Assembly (NCBI GenBank): GCA_027493445.1
Contig: JAOSKU010000001.1
Span: 1-64,000 of the forward strand
Source of the DNA: Thermoleophilia bacterium
GTDB taxonomy: Bacteria; Actinomycetota; Thermoleophilia; RBG-16-64-13
Reading direction: 5' to 3'
Length of the DNA: 64,000 nucleotides
Shown: positions 1 to 9,223 of the stretch, piece after piece
Layout of the letters: the number at the start of each line of letters is the position of its first letter
How positions within the stretch are numbered: the first letter of the stretch is position 1
Notes under the pieces: model-generated
What the model saw: the letters and a program-made list of their open reading frames with translations, nothing else
Told to the model about the DNA's origin: nothing
Databases searched by the model: none
Position numbers and translations under genes: made by a program

Positions 1-193
1 TGGATCGCGGTGCGATACCGTCCACGCCTGCGGAGCGTGCGCCCCGGTTGCTCCTCACCCTGGCCCAGGCCACCACCAGAAAGGCCGGGTCATAGACCAG
101 GTTGTAGAGGTCATCGAACCGGCGGCCCGCATCGGCGACCGCCCTTCGGTGCAGCTTCGTCTGCATGGCGAGTACCCGTTGCTCGGCCTCCAC
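1..193 (-). CDS. Group II intron-encoded reverse transcriptase/maturase, N-terminal fragment
   Basis: The reading frame from GTG at 193 (or ATG at 166) gives the typical N-terminus of actinobacterial intron-encoded proteins: MQTKLHRRAVADAGRRF, then FDDLYNLVYDPAF, then a stretch ending NRGARSAGVDG. The last motif is the RT0/RT1 region of group II reverse transcriptases. About 64 codons are visible and the rest continues past the window edge. The protein would splice the intron and copy it into new DNA sites. No disruption is seen in the visible part. The choice between GTG and ATG is uncertain. Confidence 0.8.
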   Translation of the reverse strand, partial: MEAEQRVLAMQTKLHRRAVADAGRRFDDLYNLVYDPAFLVVAWARVRSNRGARSAGVDGIAPRS

Positions 194-825
194 GAGGCTG
201 GGCCACGGTGCGCCCGTGTTCACCGGCGACCTTCCCGCTTCGCATTGATGCTGCGAACCCGCTGGACCCCTTCGCCATGTACCGGGCTTTCCCCGGCTCC
301 GGACTACTACGGGTCCTCCGTCCCGAGCCGCTGGCGTCCGCCGGCGACGAGCATTCCCGCCGACCAGCCTAGGGCTGGCCGATGAGGGGACCATCGGCCA
401 GGTTCCCACGTTCACCTTGTGAGCGTTCGTCGGGTTAGGTGCCCAGCTATGCCCCTGCGGCTACGCCACACCTACGCCGCAGACCTTCGGTGTGGCCTCC
501 TGGCCGGCGACATAAACCGACCAGAGGAGTTCCCCGCGCCTCGTGCGGGTGCGCGCCGCGACCCAGCCCATATCCGCCAGATTGGAGCTGGTGGTTCTCT
601 CTTGAGGAGCGTTCTGACGCTGGTTTCTCACGTACACCTTCCCGTCTTGCTTGCCGGACCCAGACCGTCTGGCAGTACCGACCCGTCCCGTCGTTGTCGG
701 GGCTGCTTGCCGCTCTTACCGGCGTCCCCCGGTTCGAGCTGCCCCCAGCTTCACCGGTCCGCTGCGACGAACCGGCGGCGGTGTCCTTTCATCACCGCAC
801 GATCGCATGGCGCCTCGTGGCGCTC
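1..825 (-). mobile_element. Group II intron, 5' part, cut by window edge
   Basis: On the minus strand the region from 825 downward is non-coding and highly structured, then leads into an intron-type reverse transcriptase start near 193. The 5' boundary is inferred: the IS3 transposase frame is recognisable up to its TWDI motif (codons 840-826) and then loses all similarity. The next bases read GAGCG, a plausible variant of the GUGYG intron start, followed at once by a small hairpin (GCGCC/GGCGC). The 3' end and most of the maturase lie outside the window. The exact boundary is inference. Confidence 0.75.
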
Positions 826-1229
826 TATATCCCACGTCCAGGTCTCATTCGGACGTGAGGCCAGGAGCTCCGGCTTCGAGTAGGCCGGATGGGTGCGCTG
901 GTCACGGCGCTCCTTGACCTCGCCTTCGGCTGCGAGCAGCCGGTACATGGTCCTCTCCGAGCACAGGTAGGTCCCCTCGTCGAGGAGGGTAGCCCACACC
1001 GCGGCTGGCGACGCATCCATGAAGCGCGGGCTGTGTAGCTCGGCGAGTACCGCGGTACGCTCAGGCTCAGAGAGCGCTCGGGCAGGGAGGGTCGGGGCCG
1101 GGGCTGCGGGGCCTTCGGCTGCGGGGGTCGGCGGCGACGGTAGATGGTGGCAGAAGAGGCGCCGAGCGCCCGGCAGGCGGGCCGCGTGCCCACGATAGGA
1201 CTGAGTTCTTCCACGGTCTTCTCGATCAT
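826..1229 (-). pseudogene. IS3-family transposase OrfB, frameshifted and interrupted by the intron
   Basis: The frame opening at 1229 (MIEKTVEELSPIVGTRPAC) is the usual OrfB N-terminus; it overlaps the orfA stop by ATGA. Similarity then moves to another frame (ALSEPERTAVLAEL, then the region of FMDASPAAVWATLLDEGTYL and SERTMYRLL) and reaches ETWTWDI, where the integrase catalytic domain should begin. The switch is explained by one base missing in the G-run at 1123-1127. After TWDI the sequence becomes the group II intron, so the DDE core is split. The 3' exon would lie beyond the intron, outside this window. Confidence 0.75.
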
Positions 1230-1729
1230 CTGTCGCTGCTCTTGGGATCGTCCGCGCCCCGGGGCTCCAAGAGCCCGCCCAGAAGCGCGGAGACGTTTCC
1301 CTGGACCTCGATCACGAGACGGGCTTTCTCGAGCTCAGACTCGGTCCTCTCAAGGCGCCGGCGCAGCTCCTGGTTCTCCTTCTCCAAGGGGTGCTCGGGC
1401 TTCCTGCCCCGGGGGCGGGAAAGGGCGCTGAGCGCCCCTTCGTCCCGCTGGCGGCGCCAGGTGGTGAGGTGCGAGGAGTAGAGGCCCTCGCGGCGCAGGA
1501 GGGCTCCCACCTCGCCCGCCTCCTTGGCGGCGTCGGCTTCGGCCAGGATGGCGAGCTTGTAGTCGGCGGTGAAGCGGCGCCGCTTGGCGTGCTCGATGAG
1601 CTCCACGCTGGGAGCCGGAAGATTCGCGGGGGCCGCCCCGGCGCTCCGCTCGCCTACGGCTCGCTGCGCTCCGGGGCGCTCGGCCCCGTTCCTCTCTATT
1701 CCGTTCCTCTGCAACAACGACATGTTCAT
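1226..1729 (-). CDS. IS3-family transposase OrfA
   Basis: 167 codons from ATG at 1729; an upstream ATG at 1750 is also open. The centre, RRRFTADYKLAILAEAD followed by EVGALLRREGLYSSHL, is the helix-turn-helix of IS3-type OrfA proteins. A long charged coiled coil (PLEKENQELRRRLERTE) forms the leucine-zipper-like oligomerisation region. OrfA binds the element ends and partners OrfB. Its stop overlaps the OrfB start (ATGA), so OrfB would be made by translational coupling. The ends of the element could not be defined with confidence. Confidence 0.8.
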   Translation of the reverse strand: MNMSLLQRNGIERNGAERPGAQRAVGERSAGAAPANLPAPSVELIEHAKRRRFTADYKLAILAEADAAKEAGEVGALLRREGLYSSHLTTWRRQRDEGALSALSRPRGRKPEHPLEKENQELRRRLERTESELEKARLVIEVQGNVSALLGGLLEPRGADDPKSSDR

Positions 1730-1780
1730 CTGCTCCGGTCTCGCCCTCAAGGGTTCAGTAATTGAGTGCGGCTGAGTGTC

Positions 1781-2235
1781 TCACGTCATGTTGGCAGAGA
1801 GGGGCCGGGCATGTCGAAAAGCACCCTGCAGTGTGCCGACCACGCGGAACCCTTGGCTCTTCCACAGGTGGAAGGCTCATTCGTTCGTGGAGACGACCAA
1901 GTTTAACTGTATGGCCCGAAAGCCACGGGCCGCCGCTTCGATCTGCGAGTGCCTGCACATCGCCGCCCCGACACTTCTGCCCCTGGCGTTCTCTGCGACC
2001 ACGTAGCCGCAGTTGCAGACGTGCGCGCCGAAGGTCGGCTGGTTGGGCTTGATATGGTAGGTGCCGAGGAGGTCGTTGTCTTCACCGACCGCCACGAACG
2101 AGGCGGAAGGCGTTTCGATCCAGTGGTGATGCGCCTCACCCTCCGTGATCTCCGGCGAGTAGGGGTAGGTTTCCCGGCTTGGAACACGGGCTCCATCACC
2201 CGCCAGGTGCCGCTCCAGTCGGCCCGCTCGAAGAG
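1781..2235 (-). pseudogene. GNAT-family N-acetyltransferase, degenerate
   Basis: The best frame reads LLGTYHIKPNQP, then GYVVAENARGRSVG (acetyl-CoA-binding motif A), then GFRAIQLNLVVSTNE, stop, AFHLWKSQGFRVVGTL. In this family the residue after NE is normally Arg, so the TGA at 1877-1879 fits a CGA to TGA nonsense change. Upstream, VFQAGKPT joins PYSPEITEGE only after adding one base in the G-run 2162-2165. The frame then continues to a TGA at 1781. The N-terminus is not identifiable. Lying between an IS remnant and a chimeric ORF, it is most likely dead DNA. Confidence 0.6.
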
Positions 2236-2320
2236 CTGGATGGCGGATGCGCTCGTTGTAGTCTCACGACCCCTTGGTCGATTGGACTTTGTACCGCGAT
2301 GCGGTCATCTCGCCAGTACC

Positions 2321-2836
2321 TCACCGGGTAGTCGGACCCTTCGCTCCGGGGTGAACGGGACCTCGGTCATCGCTGTAGTCCGTTCCGGCCGCCTCGCACT
2401 CCAAGAGACGACGCAGGCAGAGCCTCAGAACGTCGAGCGATGGCTCGGGGTCGTAGTCGCTGCTGCGGATCAGGGCCTGCACCGCGAGCGCCGACCGATG
2501 ATCGCGGTCGATGCGTACGTCACCCAGTCCAAGCCACCTTATGTTGGACTCGCACCAAATCTCATAGAGACGCACGAGTCGCTCGCGCAACCTTCCGTCG
2601 CGTGCCCCGTGGGGCAGGATGTCGAAGAAGCCGGAATATCCATCGATATGGGTGGCCATGCGCCTCACTCCGGCGATGAAAGCTTCGACCGCCTCGAACA
2701 CGATCGCTCTGCCGGAAGTCTCCAGCCGTTTGGAGACGGCGGCGAGTTCGAAACACGGGTCTACCTCGCGGCGCACGCGATGGAGCAGGCCGGCCTGGTC
2801 CAGCCGTTCCAGGGAGCCCCTCAGGTCTTCGTACAT
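2321..2836 (-). pseudogene. Chimeric ORF: UbiD N-terminus joined to TetR-type C-terminus
   Basis: Residues 1-49 (MYEDLRGSLERLDQAGLLHR and on to SGRAIVFE) match the start of UbiD-family decarboxylases. From about residue 50 (AVEAFIAGVRRMATHID, later LRERLVRLYEIW and PEPSLDVLRLCLRRLLE) it resembles the ligand-binding C-terminal domain of TetR/AcrR regulators. Neither half keeps its functional core: no prFMN site and no DNA-binding helix-turn-helix. An in-frame deletion joining two genes would explain it. It lies 50 bp downstream of the AOR gene on the same strand. Both family calls are by eye. Confidence 0.5.
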
Positions 2837-2885
2837 GGTGCGCGCCCCTTCCGCGATCCTACCCGGCCGGAAACACCCTGCGTGC

Positions 2886-4630
2886 CTACATCTCCAGGAC
2901 CGGGCTCCACCCGCACACCTGGTCCAGCTCCCCGTCGGGGACGTCCCAGGTTACATCATGAGGCGGCAGCTTCTCGGTGCTGAAGAACTTCGGCAGGCGG
3001 TCGTCCTTCGCGGTGAAACCGGCTCCCCGGTTGAAGTCGCGTTGGATAGAGAGCAGGGTCTCGCCGTAGGGACCGATCTGCTCCAGGCCGAACGGTACGC
3101 CATGCTGGGCGCTGATCATTTCGGGGATGGCGGCCAGCGAGTCGGGTTGGTCGAGCGCCGCGAAGGCCAGGAACACGCACAAGCCAGCCGAATCGAAGAG
3201 AACGGTTGCCTGCTGCAGACCGTTCGAGAGCGGGCACTGGCCCTCGGCGGCAAGAGGATCCACGTCGCCTCCCACTTTCAGGATGTTGGTGGCAACGGCG
3301 TACCCGGAGGTGTGGTCGGCCCCCATGGTGCTGGTGGCGTAGGTGACTCCGATGCCCTTCACGGCCCGGGGGTCGTAGGCCGGGATGCCCTGCCGCTTCA
3401 CCGCTGGCACGCGCGTGACGGCGAACGCGGCGCCCGCGTGGGCGCAGCCGTTGCCGAGTTTCTGCCCCATCTCCGTGCCCTGGCGGATATCCTCGAAGAG
3501 TTCGATCATCCGGGCCGCGTCGCCCCAGGGGAGCGCTCCGCCCTCCATGGCCACGCCGAAGGTGTCGCCCATCTCGATGGTGTCCAGGCCGAGATCGTCG
3601 CAGAGGCGGTCCATGCGGGCGATGGCGTCGATGTCACTGTTGTCGCAGTTGGCGCCGAGGGCCCAGATGGTCTCGTACTCTAGGCCGCTCGAGACGTAAT
3701 TGCCGTCCTTGTCGTTGTAGACGTTGGAGCAGTGGACCACGCAACCGGTCATACAGGCGTGCTCCCGCTGCCCGCCCCGGTCCTCGCAGTTCTGGTGCAC
3801 CGTCTCGCCGGAGATGGCCTCCGCCCGGTCGAAGCGGCCCGTGCTGAAGTTGCGGGTAGGCAGGCCGCCGGCTTCGTTGATGATGTTGATCAAGATGGCC
3901 GTGCCGTAGGTGGGCAGGCCTTGGCTGGTGACGGGGTGGCTCCTCAGGCCGTCCACCAGGGTCTTGCGCGCGCTGTCGAAGCGCTCTTTGTCGGCAGCCG
4001 CCGGACGCTCGGTACCCGCGTCGTCGACCACCACGGCCTTCAGACCGCGCGCGCCCATGACCGCGCCCACTCCGCCGCGGCCGGCGTGGCGAGCGGGGTT
4101 GCCTTCCGGGTCGGTGCAGGCCACCGTGGAGTTGCGGTACCCGCGCTCCCCGGCCGGCCCCACCTGGATGGTGGCCACCTTGGGTCCGTACGCGGCGCGT
4201 AGGGCCTCGGCACACTCGTAGTTGGCTTGGCCCCAGTAGGGAGTGCCGTCGTCGAGGCGGGCGCCCTCCTTGGAGAGGTGCAACACCCACCGCTTGTCAC
4301 TGGGATCGCCTTCCACAACGACGGCGGCGATGCCCAGACGCCCCAGACGCTGAGCGGCCTGGCCCCCCACGTTGGCTTCCTTGATACCACCGGTCAACGG
4401 ACTCTTGGTGCCCACCGACAGGCGGCCGGAGTTGGGGGCGGTGGTTCCGGCCAAGAGACCGGGGGCGAACACGATCTTGTTGGCGGGGCCGAGAGCATCG
4501 GCCTTCGGATCTACCTCCTTGGCCACGATGCTGGACGTGAGCGACCGCCCTCCGCGCAGCACCCAGTCGGCAGGCAGATCCTCGAACACAGCCGAGCTGT
4601 ACCAACGTCGACTCGCAGGATCTTCCTCAT
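2886..4630 (-). CDS. aor: Aldehyde:ferredoxin oxidoreductase family protein (one N-terminal frameshift)
   Basis: About 581 residues, near the family norm of 600. It has the AOR landmarks: NSGRLSVGTKSPLTGG, GRGGVGAVMGARGLKAV, and a CxxCxxxC cluster motif (CMTGCVVHC) with a further Cys near the C-terminus (AGLC). Family members carry a tungsten or molybdenum bis-pterin and one [4Fe-4S], and oxidise aldehydes to acids with ferredoxin in the cytoplasm. The true start is ATG 4630 (MRKILRVDVGTARL) behind a GAGGAG Shine-Dalgarno. It joins the main frame (EDLPADWVLRGGRSL) only if one base is added near 4585. A divergent Lrp/AsnC gene probably controls it. Substrate unknown. Confidence 0.85.
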
Positions 4631-4927
4631 GGCTCGTACGCTCCTCTCGTCGTGAGATGCCCCCCATTCGCGACGGCAGTGTGTTCTCTTGGTGGAGGCG
4701 CCGCCCGCCGACCCGAAGTCCCTCCTCCGGACCCGCTCCCCGCTCGGAGGTAATCGTAGAGGACTTACGTGGATCGGTACACATACCATGGAGGATAGCT
4801 TCGCTTTTGTCAATCCCGCGAGAAATGGCGAAAGGAGCGTGGTGGGCGCGTGCGCAGTTGCCTAGAACGGTTGCGGGAGGCTATGCTCCGCATGGAAGCT
4901 CGGAGGCCGCAAGCATGGAGCATACCG
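4631..4927. promoter_or_regulatory. Divergent intergenic region between aor and the Lrp-type regulator
   Basis: Both genes start outward from this 297-bp gap, so it should hold both promoters and the regulator's operator. No credible protein is encoded. A GAGAGGAG Shine-Dalgarno lies just upstream of the aor ATG at 4630. No convincing -35/-10 pair was recognised by eye. Confidence 0.4.
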
Positions 4928-5398
4928 ATGGCTGAGACGAATGATCACGGGGCCTTGCTCATCGATCGAGTCAACATGGAGATTATCCGTCATCTGTGGG
5001 ACGGTCGCATCGCGTTCAGCGTGATCGCCAAGAATCTCGGTGTGACGGAAAATACCGTCCGAGCCAGGGTGCGGAAGCTCACCGAGTCCGGGGTCCTGCA
5101 GATCATCGGTTTGGTCGACGCCGAAGTGATACCTGGCCATTCGACGGCCTTCTTCGGGCTCCGTACGCGACTCGAAGACGTAATCAGGGTGGGCGAGGAA
5201 GTGAGCAGACTCCGGGGCGTTGTCGCTGCCGGGTGCGTGACGGGGAGGTTCGACGTTATGGGGCTCGCGCTGCTCAGCGAGGAGTTCCGTCTCTACCATT
5301 TCCTCGCCGAAGAGCTACCGAGAGTCGAAGGAATCATCTCCGCCGAGACATTCGCCGTGTTCAAGGGCTTCAACTTCAACGTCCGCTACGTCCTGTAG
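4928..5398 (+). CDS. Lrp/AsnC-family transcriptional regulator
   Basis: 156 residues from ATG 4928, the usual length for the family. Upstream in-frame starts are possible but give an atypical N-terminus. The N-terminal helix-turn-helix spans IIRHLWDGRIAFSVIAKNLG and TENTVRARVRKL. The C-terminal RAM domain follows: the region of GLVDAEVIPGHS, VSRLRGVVAAGCVTGRFD, and FAVFKGFNFNVRYVL. Such proteins bind DNA as dimers or octamers and sense amino acids or related metabolites. Its divergent position next to the AOR-family gene suggests it regulates that gene, perhaps in response to an amino-acid-derived aldehyde or acid; this is inference. Confidence 0.85.
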   Translation: MAETNDHGALLIDRVNMEIIRHLWDGRIAFSVIAKNLGVTENTVRARVRKLTESGVLQIIGLVDAEVIPGHSTAFFGLRTRLEDVIRVGEEVSRLRGVVAAGCVTGRFDVMGLALLSEEFRLYHFLAEELPRVEGIISAETFAVFKGFNFNVRYVL

Positions 5399-5578
5399 TC
5401 GGACGAAACCCTCTCTTCCGCCAACTCCGCTCAGTGATCCGTCGGGAGCCGCCTCGTCCGCTGAGGCACATTCCTAGGGCGCGGACACCCGAACCGGGGT
5501 TCCGCAGCTAGCATCCCCACTAGTCCCGCAAAAGCACCCTCTGAGCAGGAAAAAGCCGCGATTCCACGCCACACAGGC

Positions 5579-5589
5579 GTGTATCTATG
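5579..5589. repeat. Left copy of an 11-bp direct repeat flanking the IS1634-type transposase
   Basis: The sequence GTGTATCTATG occurs here and again, same orientation, at 7386-7396, on either side of the transposase gene. It may be a target-site duplication; no convincing terminal inverted repeats were seen just inside the copies. Confidence 0.4.
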
Positions 5590-5612
5590 GAAATGGGGTC
5601 CTGCGGAGGGGG

Positions 5613-7331
5613 TCAGGAAGCCTGGGCGGCGGCCGCAAGCTCCTGGATCTCGGGCGGTTCTGAGAGCTTGAGCGCGCCCAGGATGGTGCGCTGAGCCCGG
5701 GTGATCTGCGTACGGCGCCGGGAGGTGCCTGCCGGGCCCTGGAAGGTGCCGACCTGGAGCCTTTGGAGCTCTCGGCGTAGGTTGAGCCAGGTATCCGTAC
5801 AGGAGGTCTCCGCCACCCGGATGAGCAGCAGCGCGAGCCAGCAGAGCAGCACATGGGCCCGGATGCGCTCCTCCTTGCGGTGGTAGACCGGACGCAGGTC
5901 AAGGACGTGCTTCATGTCCCGCCAGCCCCGCTCCACCTCGAGGAGCTGCTTGTAGCCGAGAGCGATGTCTTCCGCCGAGAGGGAAGGGTCGCTCGAGCGC
6001 AGGAGATACTTGCCGTCGAGCTTCTCCTCGGCGGTGATGGCCTGGGCGTCCAGGCGCAGAAGCCCACCCGCAGTGACGCGCAGGAAGCGGTGAAGCCCGG
6101 GCTTGGTGGAGATCACCCCGCGCAGTTCAGCCCGCTTGCTCGGAGAAAGCTTGTCTGAGTCCGCGATCATCTCCTGCAGGCGGGCTACCAGCCGAGTCCG
6201 CACCGCAGCGTCCCGTTCCGCGGCTTCGGGGTTGAAGCAGATGACGAAGCGCTCCCCCTCGGCGATCTTCACCTCTTTGACCTTGAGGTTCTCGGCCACC
6301 TCCTGGTAGCGACCCGCCCGGGAAAGCGCGGCCGTGGCCATGGCAGAGCCGGAGCGCAGTCTCTCCCCGATGATGTAGTGGTGATCGCCGCGCCGCAAGT
6401 AGCGGCGGTTCTCCGCGGAAGAGAAGCCCCGGTCGGCCACCCAGACGATGCGGGCAAGGGCCCAGTCCCGCAGGTCTTCTTTCACTTCTCGGATGAGCGA
6501 AGAGTCGGCGGTGTTCCCGGGCCAGGACCAGACTCTCACCGGGATGCCCTCTCGGGTCACGGCCATGCCGATGACGATCTGGGGCAGGTCGTCCCGGTGG
6601 TCCTTGCTTTTCCCGTAGGTACGGAAGCCCGCGGAGGTGCCCAGGTCGTCGGTGTCGGCGTCAACCGAGGCAGCATGTCGCCGGCCGCGCCCGTCGCGGG
6701 CTACCGGCGCATCGGCCTCGTCCCGGCAGAAGTAGGTGGAGGTGGTGTCGAAGAAGAGGAGGTCCACCTCCAGATTGAGGAGCGTGGCCACCTGGTGGAA
6801 CACCTCCCGCTCCAGGGCGGGGGCTATCTCCAAGAGGAAGTCCATGGCCCGGTAGCACTGATCATCGGTGGTCTCGGGGAGCCCTTGGATCTCCGCGTCC
6901 TCTGTCACCCAGCGTGACGCGGCGAGTTTCGAGGAGGGCGAGAGCGCCCGGTTCGCCACCAAGGAGAAGAGCACCCGCTCGGCCCGGGGGTCGAGGCGCC
7001 GGCCCCGCAGGAGCCGGCGCAGGGTGGCGTCTATCCCTAGACGCTGCCAGAGGGCATCGAGCACGTACGCACCGCCCAGGGGGCGGGACTCCATGAAGGC
7101 GAAGTCCTCGCCGGAAGACGCAGAAAGCGCGGCCTCCGGGGAGAGAAACCGGGAGACAGAGGAGACCAGGCGCTCAAGGGCGGCCCGGTTGGCCGCGTCC
7201 TCCCGGCCGAAGCTGTAGACGATCTCGGCCCGGCTGCGCTTCTTGACCGGGTCCCACACGTTCTGCGCCAGCTGCAGGTAGCGGATGACGCTGCCGTCTT
7301 TTCGCTTCTGAGCTGTCGCGCGCAGATACAT
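5613..7331 (-). CDS. IS1634/IS4-superfamily DDE transposase
   Basis: 572 codons, full length and uninterrupted. It starts MYLRATAQKRKDGSVIRYLQ, the usual beta-rich N-terminus of IS1634-type proteins. Candidate catalytic positions are the Asp in LLFFDTTSTYF, the Asp in VWVADRGFS, and the Glu in LLEVERGWRDMKHVLDLRP. The enzyme would move its element by cut-and-paste. Identical 11-bp direct repeats lie about 24 bp beyond the stop codon and 55 bp before the start. A TGCAA-N6-TTGCA inverted repeat (7364-7379) sits in its upstream region. The lack of frameshifts contrasts with many neighbours and suggests a recent insertion. Confidence 0.88.
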   Translation of the reverse strand: MYLRATAQKRKDGSVIRYLQLAQNVWDPVKKRSRAEIVYSFGREDAANRAALERLVSSVSRFLSPEAALSASSGEDFAFMESRPLGGAYVLDALWQRLGIDATLRRLLRGRRLDPRAERVLFSLVANRALSPSSKLAASRWVTEDAEIQGLPETTDDQCYRAMDFLLEIAPALEREVFHQVATLLNLEVDLLFFDTTSTYFCRDEADAPVARDGRGRRHAASVDADTDDLGTSAGFRTYGKSKDHRDDLPQIVIGMAVTREGIPVRVWSWPGNTADSSLIREVKEDLRDWALARIVWVADRGFSSAENRRYLRRGDHHYIIGERLRSGSAMATAALSRAGRYQEVAENLKVKEVKIAEGERFVICFNPEAAERDAAVRTRLVARLQEMIADSDKLSPSKRAELRGVISTKPGLHRFLRVTAGGLLRLDAQAITAEEKLDGKYLLRSSDPSLSAEDIALGYKQLLEVERGWRDMKHVLDLRPVYHRKEERIRAHVLLCWLALLLIRVAETSCTDTWLNLRRELQRLQVGTFQGPAGTSRRRTQITRAQRTILGALKLSEPPEIQELAAAAQAS

Positions 7332-7363
7332 TGACTAGAGTATGCCACAGCAACCCTAATCAA

Positions 7364-7379
7364 TGCAAGAACCATTGCA
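7364..7379. repeat. Inverted repeat TGCAA-N6-TTGCA (site E)
   Basis: A perfect 5-bp inverted repeat with a 6-bp spacer, identical in geometry to the first two arms of the tripartite sites at 19684, 20062, 21437 and 43515. The third arm expected 17 bp further on is not present. It lies about 33 bp upstream of the IS1634-type transposase start. Confidence 0.5.
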
Positions 7380-7385
7380 GAAAGT

Positions 7386-7396
7386 GTGTATCTATG
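7386..7396. repeat. Right copy of the 11-bp direct repeat flanking the transposase
   Basis: Same sequence and orientation (GTGTATCTATG) as 5579-5589. Together the copies bracket about 1.8 kb containing only the transposase gene. Confidence 0.4.
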
Positions 7397-7809
7397 ACAA
7401 TTCGAGTCTCTGACCAACCCGAAACGCTATATACAGGGCTTTTTCGTTCGGGTGCAGACTAGAACGGGATTAGCTGCGGAACCCCGGCCGAAACATCGCC
7501 GCCTTGCTCCTGTACGGATGCGGTCTCGTAGCCGCGGCGTCCCTCGACGGCATCCATTCGTTCCACGGAGATGTCCATGGAAAGTACGCATATATGGAAA
7601 TAGCGCACGCAGGATGAGCTATCCCGTAATCACTGAGGTGACTATTGCGTAAGCGCGCAGTTACGACTATCATGTCGGTGATTGGCCGTGCGGGTCCGGC
7701 CGGACCGCGCTCATTCATGCAGCCGGCATGCGTGGCGGCTCGAATGTGCGGCGGACGGTCAGGTCTCGGCGGGGGATTGGGCGTGTGCCCGTATCGAAGG
7801 GGAGGGACA

Positions 7810-9212
7810 ATGGCGACTTCACAGGGTAGGTCGACGGTCGGGGGTACGGCGGGCCGGCTCGACGCGGTGCTGGAGGACTTCGGCACCAAACCAGTGCCGG
7901 ACGCCCAGACCAGGAGTTGGTACCAGATGGGGTTGGTGGTGTGGGGCGTCTCCGTCTGTATCCCCGCCTTCATGCTCGGGGGGGCCGTCGGTTCGATGGC
8001 CACTTTCTGGACTGCATTCATTGCCATCGCGCTTGGTTCTGTCATCCTGGCCGTCATCGCCTCCGGTACCGGGTCCGTTGGCGGGTTTTCCCGCATGTCC
8101 ACCGCCATGAGCGCGCGTTTCGCATTTGGCACGAGCGCCAACATCCTGTTCGCTCTATTGCTGGCGATCGGGGCGTTCGGTTGGTTCGGTATCCAACTCG
8201 AGGTTTTCGGACAGGCGCTCTCTGCCGGCATCGACGTCGTATCCGGCGGTACCAATGTCGTGTCCAAGCTACCGCTGGTAATCGTGGGTGGGATCCTCAT
8301 GACAAGCACCGCTCTCGTCGGGTACAAGGCGATTGAGAAACTATCGCTGGTCGTGGTGCCACTTCTGCTTATCCTTCTCCTCGTGACGCTCGTCAAAGTG
8401 GTGCAGGAGCATCCGCTGTCCGAAGTCGCGGCCGTCGCGCCGCAGACACCGGCGTCGCTCGGGATGCTGGTCTCGGTAGTAGCCGGGGGGATGGCGGTCG
8501 GAGCCGTGATCATGCCGGATATCTCGCGGTATTCGCGCAGCTCGGGCCACGCGGTGGGAGGTGCGGTCTTCGGGTTCTTGGGGGCTTCCCCCTCTTCCTC
8601 ATCCTGGCGATGTACCTAGGTGTGGCCACCGGGAACGGTGACTTCACGGCCAACATGCTTGGCTTTCACAGCGGCTTGTGGAGTCTCTTCGCGCTTTTCA
8701 CGATCGTCTTCGCCACGTGGACCACGAACGACAACAACCTCTACTCGGCGGCCCTCGCGCTCAACAGTATCTTCCCCAAGGTCCATAAGTGGCGGGTCAC
8801 TGCCCTTGCAGGTGCGGCCGGGACGATTCTCGCTATGCTGGGGATCCTGTCGCAGTTCATGAACTGGATGCTCGTGCTGTCGGTCTCGATCCCGCCGATC
8901 GGCGCGGTCATGGCCGTCGACTTCTTCTTGTTCCGGCGGCACGCCTACGACCCGAGCATCGAGAGCGATCTGCCTTCGGTGCGGTGGCAGGCTTTCGCGT
9001 CGTGGGGTTTCGGTCTGCTGATCGGCCTCCTGACCTACTACAAGGTGTTCGCGTTCACCACGGCGCCGGCGCTCGACGCGATCATCGCAGGCTCGGTAGC
9101 CTACGTGGTCGTGATGCTGGCCGGCGGCGCGCGGTTTCAGGTCGGAGCCGCCGCGGGCGCGATGCAGGCGAGCAGGCGCATATCTGCGGCCCGCGAAGGC
9201 ACCGTCGACTGA
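7810..9212 (+). CDS. NCS1-family (CodB-like) nucleobase/hydantoin permease, one frameshift
   Basis: About 467 residues once one base is restored in the G-run 8580-8584, where FGFLG must continue as GFPLFLILAMYLG. Start is ATG 7810 behind GGAGGGACA. The protein is hydrophobic with about twelve likely membrane segments. Family-like motifs include GVSVCIPAFMLGG near TM1, FGWFGIQLEVFGQ, and IMPDISRYSRSSG. NCS1 carriers import cytosine, allantoin, hydantoins or related compounds with H+ or Na+. It leads a cluster of racemase, DUF917 and HyuA-like genes, so a hydantoin-like substrate is more likely than cytosine; this is inference. Confidence 0.82.
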
Positions 9213-9223
9213 GAGGTGATGAG

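Larger units (their letters stand above)
7332..7809. other. Intergenic region between the IS and the permease
   Basis: 478 bp, locally AT-richer than its surroundings. It holds the promoter side of the transposase, the TGCAA-N6-TTGCA inverted repeat (7364-7379) and the right copy of the 11-bp direct repeat (7386-7396). The remainder upstream of the permease has no convincing gene. An in-frame start for the permease exists at 7645, but the strong GGAGGG Shine-Dalgarno just before 7810 argues against it. Confidence 0.5.

Noticed and set aside
1877..1879. TGA in the GNAT remnant as a second selenocysteine codon
   Set aside because: The family has Arg, not Cys, at this position (NER-type motif), no catalytic role is known there, and the gene is also frameshifted. 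A CGA to TGA nonsense change is simpler.
1949..2983. A 344-codon plus-strand frame across the decayed region
   Set aside because: It is antisense to the GNAT remnant, the UbiD/TetR chimera and the end of the AOR gene, all of which show family motifs on the minus strand.
7470..8513. A 347-codon minus-strand frame opposite the permease
   Set aside because: It is Thr/Pro/Ala-rich antisense of membrane-helix codons without motifs; the plus-strand NCS1 permease is convincing.
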